A stretch of DNA of 9,749 bases, taken from NCBI GenBank assembly GCA_041481485.1, contig JBGPBY010000264.1:1-9749 (forward strand). The letters are read 5' to 3'. This DNA comes from JBGPBY01 sp041481485. GTDB lineage: Bacteria; Acidobacteriota; Terriglobia; 20CM-2-55-15. The notes beneath the pieces were generated by a model. That model ran no database searches, was not told the DNA's origin, and saw nothing but the letters and a program-made list of their open reading frames with translations. A program made the translations under genes and the position numbers. The first letter of the stretch is position 1. Each line of letters starts with the position of its first letter. Shown here in pieces: positions 1 to 7,316 of this stretch.

Positions 1-90
1 AAACCATTGGTCCCGCGTAGCGGCTACATATCACGATTTTTGCTGTTTCTTTCGTTCTTTTGGTCACTCTTTTCTTCTTGTTTTGCTGTC

Positions 91-118
91 CCACCGGCTC
101 CCGCCGGTGGCCACCGGC
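91..118. repeat. Alternating GC-rich inverted repeat
   Basis: Three 8-base half-sites alternate in orientation: CCACCGGC at 91-98, GCCGGTGG at 103-110 and CCACCGGC at 111-118. The first and second can form an 8-bp stem with a TCCC loop. The second and third abut as a perfect 16-bp palindrome, so the two pairings exclude each other. The cluster follows a T-rich stretch (about 36-90). There is no U-run after the stem on either strand, so a standard intrinsic terminator is not supported. It resembles a small REP-like element or a structured intergenic repeat, but it is a single occurrence here and its role is unknown. Confidence 0.5.
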
Positions 119-131
119 ACCGCCCGCCGCT

Positions 132-151
132 AACGCGGCTGGGAACGCGGC
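132..151. repeat. Short direct repeat AACGCGGC x2
   Basis: AACGCGGC occurs at 132-139 and again at 144-151, 12 bases apart and just downstream of the palindrome cluster. The spacing is close to one helical turn, which would suit a protein-binding site, but in GC-rich DNA this may be chance. Confidence 0.25.
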
Positions 152-166
152 CGGATGAGGTCGGGA

Positions 167-184
167 AAATACGTGACCGTATTT
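167..184. repeat. Inverted repeat AAATACG-TGAC-CGTATTT
   Basis: This is a perfect dyad with 7-base arms and a 4-base centre. It lies beyond the 3' end of the minus-strand TPR remnant, in a stretch (1-260) where I see no convincing gene on either strand. It could be an operator-like site or a weak hairpin. It is AT-rich and lacks a T-run, so a terminator is unlikely. Confidence 0.3.
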
Positions 185-260
185 GTGAAATGCTGCACTA
201 AGGGCCGTCGCGAAGAAGGCGGAATGGCGCCAGAAACTCCAAAGGCCGCAACCTGCCCCG

Positions 261-824
261 TTACGCCGCGCTCAATCCCATTCGTGTCAGGCAATCAGCA
301 AACCGTGGATCGGCTCGCAAGCGATCCCATTGCGGCGCGACGGCGAGGTTAACCAACGCCGGGTCGTGGCTTGCAATGGCTCGCTCCAGGTGTTGGAAGG
401 CCCTGTCCATCTCGCCCATCTCTCCGTACATCAATGCCAGCTGCATCGCCGGAAAGGCATCCGGATCCTTCGACGCCCGCTCAAGAACCTGCTGGATGAT
501 CACCGCTCGGTCTCCGACGAGAGAAGCACCGTGCGTCTGGGCGTGTTTGACGTTTTCCTCCCAATAGCGATCGCCGTCTTCCTTCATCAAATACGCACCG
601 GCCAGGAACTCCCGCGCGTGAGGGTGCTGTGGGTCGAGTGCCAGCTTTGTTGGCCCAATCGATGGCATCGTCGTAACGGCGCTGATTCCAATAAGACATT
701 GAGATACCCAGATGCACCAGTGCAGAGAACGGGTCGCGTTCCAGGGCTTTGAGTTTCATCTCCAGCCCTTCGTTGAGCCTCCCAGCGCTTCCAGTAATTG
801 CCCGGAAAGCAGGTGGGCGTGTCG
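261..824 (-). pseudogene. TPR-repeat protein C-terminal remnant, twice frameshifted
   Basis: Read on the minus strand, three pieces join into one continuous TPR protein tail. The first piece (about 824-780) reads HAHLLSGQLLEALG. The second (about 780-645) continues RLNEGLEMKLKALERDP and on to DDAIDWANKA. The third (about 645-261) runs LALDPQHPHAREFLAGAY and ends WDRLRADPRFADCLTRMGL. The first and third pieces share a frame and the middle one is shifted, so the breaks near 778-784 and 641-646 are of opposite sign; without the shift a stop appears at 756-758. TPR spacing (small residues and the P after DP) is clear. The WxxLRxDPRF...RMGL ending is typical of TPR tails on serine/threonine kinases, adenylate cyclases or winged-helix regulators. 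The N-terminal domain that would reveal the class is missing. The breaks could be real decay or sequencing errors. Confidence 0.65.
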
Positions 825-1013
825 TTCGAGAAGGAGGACATCAAGGTGGTGACTCACGGCGATACTGCGGTTGCCAGCTACCGCTTCATGGTCCGGATTC
901 AGGGCGAAGGCATAGACATCCAGCGCCGGTACCGCAACACGGATGTCTGGCTGAAGCGCAACGATAGGTGGCAGATCATCGGCGGCCACCTCTCGACCCT
1001 GGACCCGCAGTGA
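819..1013 (+). pseudogene. NTF2/SnoaL-like (DUF4440-type) C-terminal fragment
   Basis: About 64 residues resemble the second half of a SnoaL-like/DUF4440 fold. Visible are a strand with HGDTAVASYRF (the GDTAV turn is a hallmark), a following strand MVRIQGEG, then RYRNTDVWLKRNDRWQIIGGHLS, the usual T-DVW-K-R-WQI-H pattern near the family's C-terminus. A complete family member is about 120-150 residues, so the N-terminal helices and first strand are missing. The frame can be opened by TTG at 798 or GTG at 819, but neither restores the fold and no good ribosome site is seen. The fragment begins where the opposite-strand TPR remnant also loses homology, which points to a deletion or rearrangement join at about 815-830. 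It is probably not functional. Confidence 0.6.
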
Positions 1014-1095
1014 GCGCGGTAAGGGCCTGGCCCCGGTCGAGAAAACCTGGGGACGGGCGACGTGTTTCCCGCCAAATGCGTGACGCTTTTGCCGA

Positions 1096-1112
1096 ATTCC
1101 TTCAGAAGGAAT
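1096..1112. promoter_or_regulatory. Candidate operator dyad upstream of SBP1
   Basis: A perfect inverted repeat, ATTCCTT-CAG-AAGGAAT, has 7-base arms and a 3-base centre. It lies 33 bases before the SBP1 start in the only gap in front of the gene cluster (1014-1145). Its position suits a regulator-binding site or a leader hairpin. I could not identify a convincing -35/-10 pair in the gap, so the promoter itself is not placed. Confidence 0.3.
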
Positions 1113-1145
1113 CAGGACAGCATCTCGAGATCGCCACGAACAATT

Positions 1146-2750
1146 ATGAAGAGACAAGTTTTACGAAGGCAGTTCGCCAATATCGCCGCATTATCCGCGT
1201 CGGTGGCGCTTTTCGCATGCGCACAAGCAGCGCCACAGGGAGCAGTTCACCACAAGGGAATAGTGCTCCGGGTGGTACCTCAGTCCGACCTGGAAATTCT
1301 CGATCCCAGCTGGACCAGCGGGGTGATCACCCAAAATCACGGCTACATGATTTATGACACGCTCTTTGGGATGGACGCCAATGGGAAGATCTCGCCACAG
1401 ATGGTGGACACATTCGAGAAAAGCAGCGACCAGATGATCTGGACTTTCAAGTTGCGCGACGGTCTCGAATTCCGCGACGGCAAGCCCGTCACCAGCGAGG
1501 ACGTCATCGCCTCGCTGAAACGATGGGGACAGCGCGATACGGTTGGGCAGAGATTGTTGTCCTTCGTGAAGAGCTGGATAGCAGTCGATGCGAAAACCTT
1601 CCGGATGATTCTGAAGGAACCCTATGATCTGGTGCTGGAATCGCTTGGCAGACCCACCTCATATACCGCCTTTATCATGCCCAAACGAATGGCCGACACG
1701 CCCGCCGATAAGCAAATTTACGACACCACGGGCTCCGGCCCGTTCATTTTCAAAAGAGATGAATGGCAGCAAGGATCAAAGGTTGTTTATGTCAAAAACC
1801 CCAGATACAAACCGCGCGTCGAACCAGCCAGCGGCACCGCCGGCGGCAAGGTGGTATTTGTAGATAGGGTGGAATGGATCGTCATGAAAGATGAGCAAAC
1901 CGCCGCAAATGCGCTCACTTCAGGTGGGGTCGACATTGTTGAAGCGCCGGCCTTCGAGCAGTACTCCGCTCTGGAACATGATCCGAAAGTCCGGCTGATC
2001 GACTTCAATCCTCGGGGAGCTCAGTACTTTCTACGTTTCAATCATCGCTATCCGCCGTTCAATAATCCGAAAGTCCGGCAGGCTGCCATGGCCGCTCTCA
2101 ACCAATCGGCGTTCCTGCAGACCCAAGTGGGCATACCCAGCCGTTATCGAACGTGCTTTTCTGTTTATCCGTGCAACACGCCCTATTTCACGTCAACCGG
2201 GATGGATTTCCTCGCCAAGCCGAACTTGAAATATGCACAGCAACTCCTCAAGGAGTCCGGCTATGACGGCGCGCCTGTAATCCTGTTGCAGCCGACCGAC
2301 CAGCCCATACTTGTGAGATTGCCTCTGGTAGCTGCGCAACTGCTGAGGGAAGCCGGGTTTCGAGTGGACCTCCGTCCGGTCCCCTGGCAGACGCTCTTGA
2401 GCCTTCGGAACAATCCGGTCGGCTGGAGCACCTACCTCTCTGCCATAGGTACATCGTTCATGATTGACCCGGTCTTCAACGCTTCACTAAGCGGTGCTTG
2501 CGACAAGGCCTCTCCCGGTTGGCCCTGCGATTCGGAACTCGAACGCCTGCGCGATGCGTATGCTCGAGCGCACGACGAAAAGACACGCAAGTCTCTTGCC
2601 GAACAAGTGCAGGTTCGAGCGATGGAAGTCGGAACTCATGTTCCTCTGGGCGAGTATGTACGCGCCATTGCCGCACGAGAAACGGTCACCGGCTTTGTAA
2701 CGCAGATGGGCTCAACCAACCTGATGATCTGGAATGTGAAGAAGCAGTAA
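1146..2750 (+). CDS. SBP1: family 5 ABC solute-binding lipoprotein
   Basis: This 534-residue predicted periplasmic solute-binding protein belongs to the SBP_bac_5 family, which binds peptides, nickel chelates, opines and similar ligands for ABC importers; its ligand is unknown. ATG 1146 is preferred over the in-frame ATG at 1062 because it places a lipoprotein signal directly at the N-terminus: MKRQVLRRQF, a hydrophobic core, then lipobox LFAC with Cys25. The family 5 signature region is WTFKLRDGLEFRDGKPVTSE at about 99-118. Other landmarks are the EPASGTAGGK block, RFNHRYPPFNNPKVRQAAMA, a YRTCFSVYPC pair (Cys337/343), a CDKASPGWPC pair (Cys452/461) and ending WNVKKQ. The n-region contains RRxF, but the motif is too weak to claim Tat export. 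No clear Shine-Dalgarno precedes the start. It is the most divergent of the five copies, and is probably first in the operon because a 132-base gap and decayed genes precede it. Confidence 0.9.
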   Translation: MKRQVLRRQFANIAALSASVALFACAQAAPQGAVHHKGIVLRVVPQSDLEILDPSWTSGVITQNHGYMIYDTLFGMDANGKISPQMVDTFEKSSDQMIWTFKLRDGLEFRDGKPVTSEDVIASLKRWGQRDTVGQRLLSFVKSWIAVDAKTFRMILKEPYDLVLESLGRPTSYTAFIMPKRMADTPADKQIYDTTGSGPFIFKRDEWQQGSKVVYVKNPRYKPRVEPASGTAGGKVVFVDRVEWIVMKDEQTAANALTSGGVDIVEAPAFEQYSALEHDPKVRLIDFNPRGAQYFLRFNHRYPPFNNPKVRQAAMAALNQSAFLQTQVGIPSRYRTCFSVYPCNTPYFTSTGMDFLAKPNLKYAQQLLKESGYDGAPVILLQPTDQPILVRLPLVAAQLLREAGFRVDLRPVPWQTLLSLRNNPVGWSTYLSAIGTSFMIDPVFNASLSGACDKASPGWPCDSELERLRDAYARAHDEKTRKSLAEQVQVRAMEVGTHVPLGEYVRAIAARETVTGFVTQMGSTNLMIWNVKKQ

Positions 2751-2785
2751 TGCGAATTGCCGGACGTACACAGAGGTCGCAATAA
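2750..2785 (+). other. 11-codon minicistron after SBP1 (TAATG overlap)
   Basis: The SBP1 stop TAA (2748-2750) overlaps an ATG at 2750-2752 in a TAATG arrangement identical to the SBP3/SBP4 and SBP4/SBP5 joins. The reading frame gives MRIAGRTQRSQ and then stops at 2783-2785. SBP3-SBP5 also begin with short basic n-regions, so this could be the stump of an SBP start whose body was replaced by the methyltransferase gene, or simply a coupling minicistron. The similarity is too short to be sure, and it could be chance. Confidence 0.25.
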
Positions 2786-2815
2786 CGCGCTTTTAGAAAC
2801 GAGTCCGATAATCTT

Positions 2816-4117
2816 ATGACAACCTTTTCCAACCACTTGAACTCGACGTATTTCGATAACCGGCTTTCCGCGCGCAATATGGCCGCGCTCGACTATATCG
2901 ATGGTGAGCGGCTCGAAGTGCGGCATTTTGCGGAACGGCTGTCGCGATTTTTCTGCGCTGCCAGGATTGACGCCACGGATGTGCCTTTGACATTTGGCAG
3001 AGGACTCCGCGACATCATGCCGCACATCTTGCCAGGTGCGTGGGATGGCATGGTGCCTTCCATTACTTATTCGAACCGTCATGTGAGGATCGATGAGTAT
3101 CTTGCCCGGAATCGCTGGTTTCATCCTGGTTCGTCTCCCAAATTTCTCGATATCGGATGCGGGTTTCCTCCACTCACGAGCCTTGATACGGCCGTCCGGT
3201 TTCCAAACTGGTCGATAGTTGCAATCGATCGAGCGCATTGGCCCTATCTGGTGATTGATGCCCTCGGCGACCGCGCCTTGTTCGACGAAGAGCGAACCGT
3301 GCGTTACTTTCAGCCTAAACAACCGGGGCCGTCCGCCTGGCGAAAAATCCTCAGGAACAAGGAAGCGACCAGGGCGCACTTTCGTCAGCTGCTGGATGAA
3401 CTGATCCGGAACTTGCCCGAAGAGGTCGACCACACCCTGGCCGTGATCGAAGGTCGGGGCGCACGCCTGATTTTGAATCCCGCGGTGGAATACGCACGAG
3501 CCAACCTTCGCTTTGTTAAAAGCGATCTTCTCGCAGCGGATCTTCCTGAAGTTGATTTTGCACGTTGCTTCAACGTCCTTCCTTATTTCGATGATCCTTT
3601 CCGGCAGAAGGTTCTTTCGAATGTCGGAAAGTCCATCAACGACGGCGGAATCTTCGTTGCCGGCTCGGATTGGGCCGAAACCATGCTTGCGCGTTATACG
3701 GTCTATAGGAACGAAAACGGCAAACTCGTTGGCAAAGAGTTCGCCTTCACGCTCGACTATCTTCGAGCCAGCACGAATTTCTTCGCACTCCATGACGACG
3801 ATGAAGAAATGCGCCTTCTTGTCCAGGCGATCGCCGCACTGCGCGGCGATCGCCAATTCTTCACCGATACCTCATCTCGACTTGACGCGCTTCACCAGCT
3901 GCACCAGGTGTGTCCGCGCGGCGCCGATGGCTACCTTGGCGACGTTCCCGAAATTCCTGGTGACGAACTCGTCCGCCGGAATCTGGAGATCATGCGCACG
4001 ATTGAGGAAGAAGGATTCGTCGACCGCGCCGTCGAGTCATTGAAGACCTCCGGCTTCGACGCGTGGCGAAACGACGTGGGGCATGTTGCGTTCACTCCGG
4101 AATCGAAACCTTTATGA
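2816..4117 (+). CDS. Class I SAM-dependent methyltransferase-like protein
   Basis: This 433-residue soluble protein has no signal peptide. A Rossmann methyltransferase core is visible. Motif I is FLDIGCGFPPLTSLDTA at about 110-126, the glycine-rich SAM-binding loop with an unusual FPP after GCG. VAIDRA at about 135-140 ends strand 2, with the acidic Asp138 that would hold the ribose. A helical insert (about 175-205) follows. Then comes VDFARCFNVLPYFDDPFR at about 246-263 and, after a helix, INDGGIFVAGSDW. The RCFNVLPYF...VL...GGxFxxGS stretch resembles the C-terminal core of CheR-type methyltransferases, but the rest does not look like CheR, so the substrate (protein, peptide or small molecule) is unassigned. 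The gene starts 65 bases after SBP1 and its TGA overlaps the SBP2 start by 4 bases, which argues for co-expression with the binding proteins. A function tied to the SBP ligand is inference only. Confidence 0.8.
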   Translation: MTTFSNHLNSTYFDNRLSARNMAALDYIDGERLEVRHFAERLSRFFCAARIDATDVPLTFGRGLRDIMPHILPGAWDGMVPSITYSNRHVRIDEYLARNRWFHPGSSPKFLDIGCGFPPLTSLDTAVRFPNWSIVAIDRAHWPYLVIDALGDRALFDEERTVRYFQPKQPGPSAWRKILRNKEATRAHFRQLLDELIRNLPEEVDHTLAVIEGRGARLILNPAVEYARANLRFVKSDLLAADLPEVDFARCFNVLPYFDDPFRQKVLSNVGKSINDGGIFVAGSDWAETMLARYTVYRNENGKLVGKEFAFTLDYLRASTNFFALHDDDEEMRLLVQAIAALRGDRQFFTDTSSRLDALHQLHQVCPRGADGYLGDVPEIPGDELVRRNLEIMRTIEEEGFVDRAVESLKTSGFDAWRNDVGHVAFTPESKPL

Positions 4118-5694
4118 TGAAAACACCCAGGGCATCGTTCTCGCGCACAATCCTTGCACTTGCCATATCCGTTTCCATTTTTGGATGCGAGTTCACTTCA
4201 GCGCCAGCAGCAAACGTACTGCGCGTGGTGCCGACATCCGACTTGGAAAGTATCGACCCGATATTCAGTACTGCAGTGGTCAGTCGGGATTATGCATACA
4301 TGATTTACGACACGTTGTTTGGTATGGATTCCAGTGGGCGGATCTCGCCGCAGATGGTGCAAACCTATGACGTTAGTTCAGACAAGAAAACCTGGACGTT
4401 CACGCTGAGGGACGGCCTCGAGTTTCACGACGGCAAGCCCGTCACTACCGAAGACGTCATCGCCTCGCTCATACGATGGAGCAAGAAGGACGTCATGGGA
4501 CTGAGGCTGTTTTCATTCGTGGAGAGAATTGAGTCAGTCAACACGAAGACGTTTCGCATGAAGTTGAGTGCGCCTTACGGTCTGGTGCTGGATTCGCTCG
4601 GAAAGCCAAGTTCCTATGTTCCATTCATCATGCCCAAACGCATTGCCGTTATGCCCGTTGACCAACAAATAACCGACCCAACAGGCTCTGGCCCGTTCGT
4701 CCTGAAACAAGATGAGCGGAAGCCGGGTGAAAAAGTCGTCTTTGTCAGGAACTTGAAATACAAACCTCGTGCTGAGCCCGCAAGTGGAACAGCGGGCGGC
4801 AAAGTGGTGAAAGTAGACCGCGTCGAATGGTTGATTATCAGGGACGCGCAGACTCAGGCGAATGCCCTGGCCGCTGGCCAGATCGACATGATCGAGTCCC
4901 TGCCATTTGAAATGTATCCAATCTTCAAAAAGGATCCAAATATTCAACTGATCGAAACAAACCCGCTCGGAAACAGTTTTATGCTGCGATTCAACCATCT
5001 CCAGCCGCCTTTCAACAACGTAAAGGTCCGGCAGGCGGCAATGGCAGCGATGAACCAACTCGCATTCCTTCAAACGCAGGTTGGCATTCCGGCACTGTAT
5101 CGCACCTGCTTTTCGATCTACCCGTGCGGAACTTCATACGCCAATGACAAAGGTATGGACTTCATCGCCAAACCGGATATGAACCATGCGCGCCAACTGC
5201 TGAGGGAATCCGGATATGACGGCGCCCCGGTAGTTCTTCTTCAACAAACGGATCAAGCCACGCTGAACAGGTTGCCCGCAGTGGCGAAACAACTCCTCGA
5301 GCAGGCCGGTTTCAAGGTTCAAATGCAGCCCATGAATTTTCAAACGCTTTTTTCCCGCCGGGCAAGGAAGGACGGATGGAATATATACGTCTCGTTCCTA
5401 TCGGTGTCATCGATTAACCCGGTTTCCAACATGTATCTGGCTGCCAGCGGTTATCCAACTGCCCAGGTTGGGTGGCCTTCCGATCCACTGCTGGAGAAAC
5501 TGCGAGACGATTTCGCACTTGCGCAAACTGACGCTGATCGAAAAACGCTTGCCGAAAAGATCCAGGCGCGCGCCATGGAGATTGGTGTGTACGTTCCGTT
5601 GGGCGAGTATGTGGTGAAAGTCGCTGCGCGCAAGAACATCACGGGCTTTGTGACTGGATTCTTCACCGTGTACTGGAATGTGGAGAAGCGATGA
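4114..5694 (+). CDS. SBP2: family 5 ABC solute-binding lipoprotein
   Basis: The product is a 526-residue exported binding protein of the SBP_bac_5 family. ATG 4114 overlaps the methyltransferase TGA (ATGA), and the next codon is also ATG, so the start is 4114 or 4117; the in-frame ATG at 4063 would put 17 extra residues before the signal and is rejected. The signal peptide ends in lipobox IFGC with Cys25. The family signature WTFTLRDGLEFHDGKPVTTE lies at about 94-113. The EPASGTAGGK block, RFNHLQPPFNNVKVRQAAMA, YRTCFSIYPC (Cys332/338) and end FTVYWNVEKR match the paralogues. Unlike SBP1, SBP3 and SBP4, it lacks both cysteines of the distal pair: the stretch reads GYPTAQVGWPSD at about 5455-5490. 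It also has the most altered sequence just before that, so its ligand may differ. Its TGA overlaps the SBP3 start by 4 bases. Confidence 0.9.
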   Translation: MMKTPRASFSRTILALAISVSIFGCEFTSAPAANVLRVVPTSDLESIDPIFSTAVVSRDYAYMIYDTLFGMDSSGRISPQMVQTYDVSSDKKTWTFTLRDGLEFHDGKPVTTEDVIASLIRWSKKDVMGLRLFSFVERIESVNTKTFRMKLSAPYGLVLDSLGKPSSYVPFIMPKRIAVMPVDQQITDPTGSGPFVLKQDERKPGEKVVFVRNLKYKPRAEPASGTAGGKVVKVDRVEWLIIRDAQTQANALAAGQIDMIESLPFEMYPIFKKDPNIQLIETNPLGNSFMLRFNHLQPPFNNVKVRQAAMAAMNQLAFLQTQVGIPALYRTCFSIYPCGTSYANDKGMDFIAKPDMNHARQLLRESGYDGAPVVLLQQTDQATLNRLPAVAKQLLEQAGFKVQMQPMNFQTLFSRRARKDGWNIYVSFLSVSSINPVSNMYLAASGYPTAQVGWPSDPLLEKLRDDFALAQTDADRKTLAEKIQARAMEIGVYVPLGEYVVKVAARKNITGFVTGFFTVYWNVEKR

Positions 5695-7316
5695 CCCGGC
5701 TCGAATTCAGGATGAAGACCATTTCGCCGGCAACGACAGGCACTGACGTGTTCGTTCGCGCTTTAATCGGACTTGCAGGATTGCTCGCTCTGTGTGCGTG
5801 CGGGTCTCAAGCTTCCATCCCCAATCACAATGAAAAGGTGTTGCGCGTCGTCCCGGTGTCTGACCTCGACAACATGGACCCGATGTCGACAACTGCCTAT
5901 GTCATTCGCGATCACGGCTACATGATTTATGACACGTTGTTCGGAATGAGTGCCGCCGGGGAAATTCTGCCGCAGATGGTCGACACGTGGAGTCATAGCA
6001 CAGACGGCAAGACCTGGACATTCACGCTTCGCGACGGCCTTGAGTTTCACGATGGCAAGCCTGTGACAAGCGGGGACGTCATCGCGTCTCTGAAACGCTG
6101 GGGCGAGAAAGACACGATGGGGCAGAGGCTGTTGTCCTTTGTGAAAAACCTGGAGGCGGTGAATACGAAGACATTCCGTATGAACTTGAAGGAGCCTTAC
6201 GGGTTGGTGTTGGAGTCCCTCGGCCATCCGGACTCGTATGTTCTCTTCATCATGCCGAAGCGTGTTGCCGACACACCTGCCACCACGCAGATCGATGACA
6301 TGACCGGATCCGGCCCGTTCATTTTCAAAAAGGACGAGTGGCGGCCGCACGAAAGGATAGTCTACGTCAGGAATTCAAGGTACAAACCGCGCAGCGAACC
6401 TGCCAGCGGAACTGCCGGCGGCAAGTTGGTCAAGGTGGATCGAGTCGAGTGGATCGTTATCAAGGATTCGCAGACTCAGGCTAGTGCACTGACCGCGGGC
6501 GAGATCGACGTGATTGAATCGCCGGCTTACGAGCTGTATCCATTCTTAAGCCGTCATTCCGATATCCAGATGGTCGAAACCAATTCGCTGGGTAATGGTT
6601 TTGATCTGAGGTTCAATCATTTTAAACCGCCTTTCAACAACGTGAAGGTGCGGCAGGCGGCCATGGCTGCACTGAACCAACCCTCGTTCCTGCAAACGCA
6701 GGTAGGCATCCCCGGAATGTATCGCACCTGCTTTTCGATGTACCCATGCAATACGCCATACGCCTCGGCGGCTGGTATGGACTTCATCGCGAAGCCAGAC
6801 CCAAAACATGCGCAACAACTCCTTAAGGATTCCGGGTACGACGGCAGGACGGTGATTTTGCTGGCCCAGACCGATCTCGCTGTTGTCGCCAGATTGCCGG
6901 GGGTCGCCCGGCAACTTCTGACTCAGGCTGGCTTCAAAGTAGACATCCAATCCATGGACTTTCATACGCTGACCACACGACGGGACAAACACGAGGGATG
7001 GGACATCTTTCTTTCGCGGTACACATCGGTTGCCCTATTGAACCCACTCTCCGGCCAGATCTTTAGCGCGGCTTGCGAAAAAGCCTGGTTTGGCTGGCCC
7101 TGCGATTTGAAACTGGAGAATTTGCGCGACGCGTTTGCTATCGCGGGCACAAGCGCGGAGCGCAAAGCATTGGCGGAACAGATTCAGGTGCGCTCTATGG
7201 AAATCGGCACACATGTCCCCCTGGGTGAGTACATGACCCGCGTCGCTGCACGCAAGAACGTCACGGGCTTTGTGACTGGATACTTCACGGTGTTCTGGAA
7301 CGTTGAAAAACACTAA
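5691..7316 (+). CDS. SBP3: family 5 ABC solute-binding lipoprotein
   Basis: This 541-residue SBP_bac_5 family lipoprotein starts at ATG 5691 within the ATGA overlap with SBP2. GGAGA at 5682-5686, just upstream inside SBP2, is a plausible ribosome site. The next in-frame ATG (5712) is possible, but the upstream start matches the leader of SBP4 and SBP5 (MxxxF-K/R-x-K). A hydrophobic segment ends at lipobox LCAC, Cys37. The family signature WTFTLRDGLEFHDGKPVTSG begins at about residue 109. The EPASGTAGGK block, the YRTCFSMYPC pair (Cys347/353), the CEKAWFGWPC pair (Cys462/471) and ending FTVFWNVEKH are all present, so the copy looks intact. Its TAA shares one base with the SBP4 ATG (TAATG). It was probably made by tandem duplication with its neighbours; the ligand is unknown. 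Confidence 0.9.
   Translation: MTRLEFRMKTISPATTGTDVFVRALIGLAGLLALCACGSQASIPNHNEKVLRVVPVSDLDNMDPMSTTAYVIRDHGYMIYDTLFGMSAAGEILPQMVDTWSHSTDGKTWTFTLRDGLEFHDGKPVTSGDVIASLKRWGEKDTMGQRLLSFVKNLEAVNTKTFRMNLKEPYGLVLESLGHPDSYVLFIMPKRVADTPATTQIDDMTGSGPFIFKKDEWRPHERIVYVRNSRYKPRSEPASGTAGGKLVKVDRVEWIVIKDSQTQASALTAGEIDVIESPAYELYPFLSRHSDIQMVETNSLGNGFDLRFNHFKPPFNNVKVRQAAMAALNQPSFLQTQVGIPGMYRTCFSMYPCNTPYASAAGMDFIAKPDPKHAQQLLKDSGYDGRTVILLAQTDLAVVARLPGVARQLLTQAGFKVDIQSMDFHTLTTRRDKHEGWDIFLSRYTSVALLNPLSGQIFSAACEKAWFGWPCDLKLENLRDAFAIAGTSAERKALAEQIQVRSMEIGTHVPLGEYMTRVAARKNVTGFVTGYFTVFWNVEKH

Noticed and set aside
91..110. Intrinsic terminator for the upstream region
   Set aside because: The stem-loop is sound but no T-run follows it on either strand.
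7..201. 64-codon plus-strand frame beginning like a signal peptide (SRFLLFLSFFWSLFSS)
   Set aside because: The hydrophobic run comes from a T-rich tract, the rest is Arg/Pro-rich low-complexity translation across palindromes, and there is no ribosome site.
330..752. 140-codon plus-strand frame
   Set aside because: It is the antisense shadow of the TPR remnant, whose minus-strand reading gives clear TPR sequence.
1062..1145. Upstream start for SBP1 at 1062
   Set aside because: It would add 28 residues before the basic n-region and hide the lipoprotein signal; ATG 1146 gives a normal signal peptide.
756..1157. 133-codon minus-strand frame as an independent gene
   Set aside because: Only its last few codons belong to the TPR remnant; the rest is antisense to the SnoaL-like fragment and intergenic DNA.
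1146..1220. Tat (twin-arginine) signal in SBP1
   Set aside because: RRxF is present, but the rest of the motif (S/T before, LK after) is missing and a lipobox explains export adequately.
2636..3856. 406-codon minus-strand open frame opposite the methyltransferase and SBP1 end
   Set aside because: It is antisense to two well-supported genes and shows no recognisable motif; long antisense frames are common in GC-rich coding DNA.
4534..5073. 179-codon minus-strand frame (and similar ones inside SBP3 and SBP4)
   Set aside because: The same antisense frame recurs at matching places in each paralogue because the sense genes are homologous; it is not an independent gene family.
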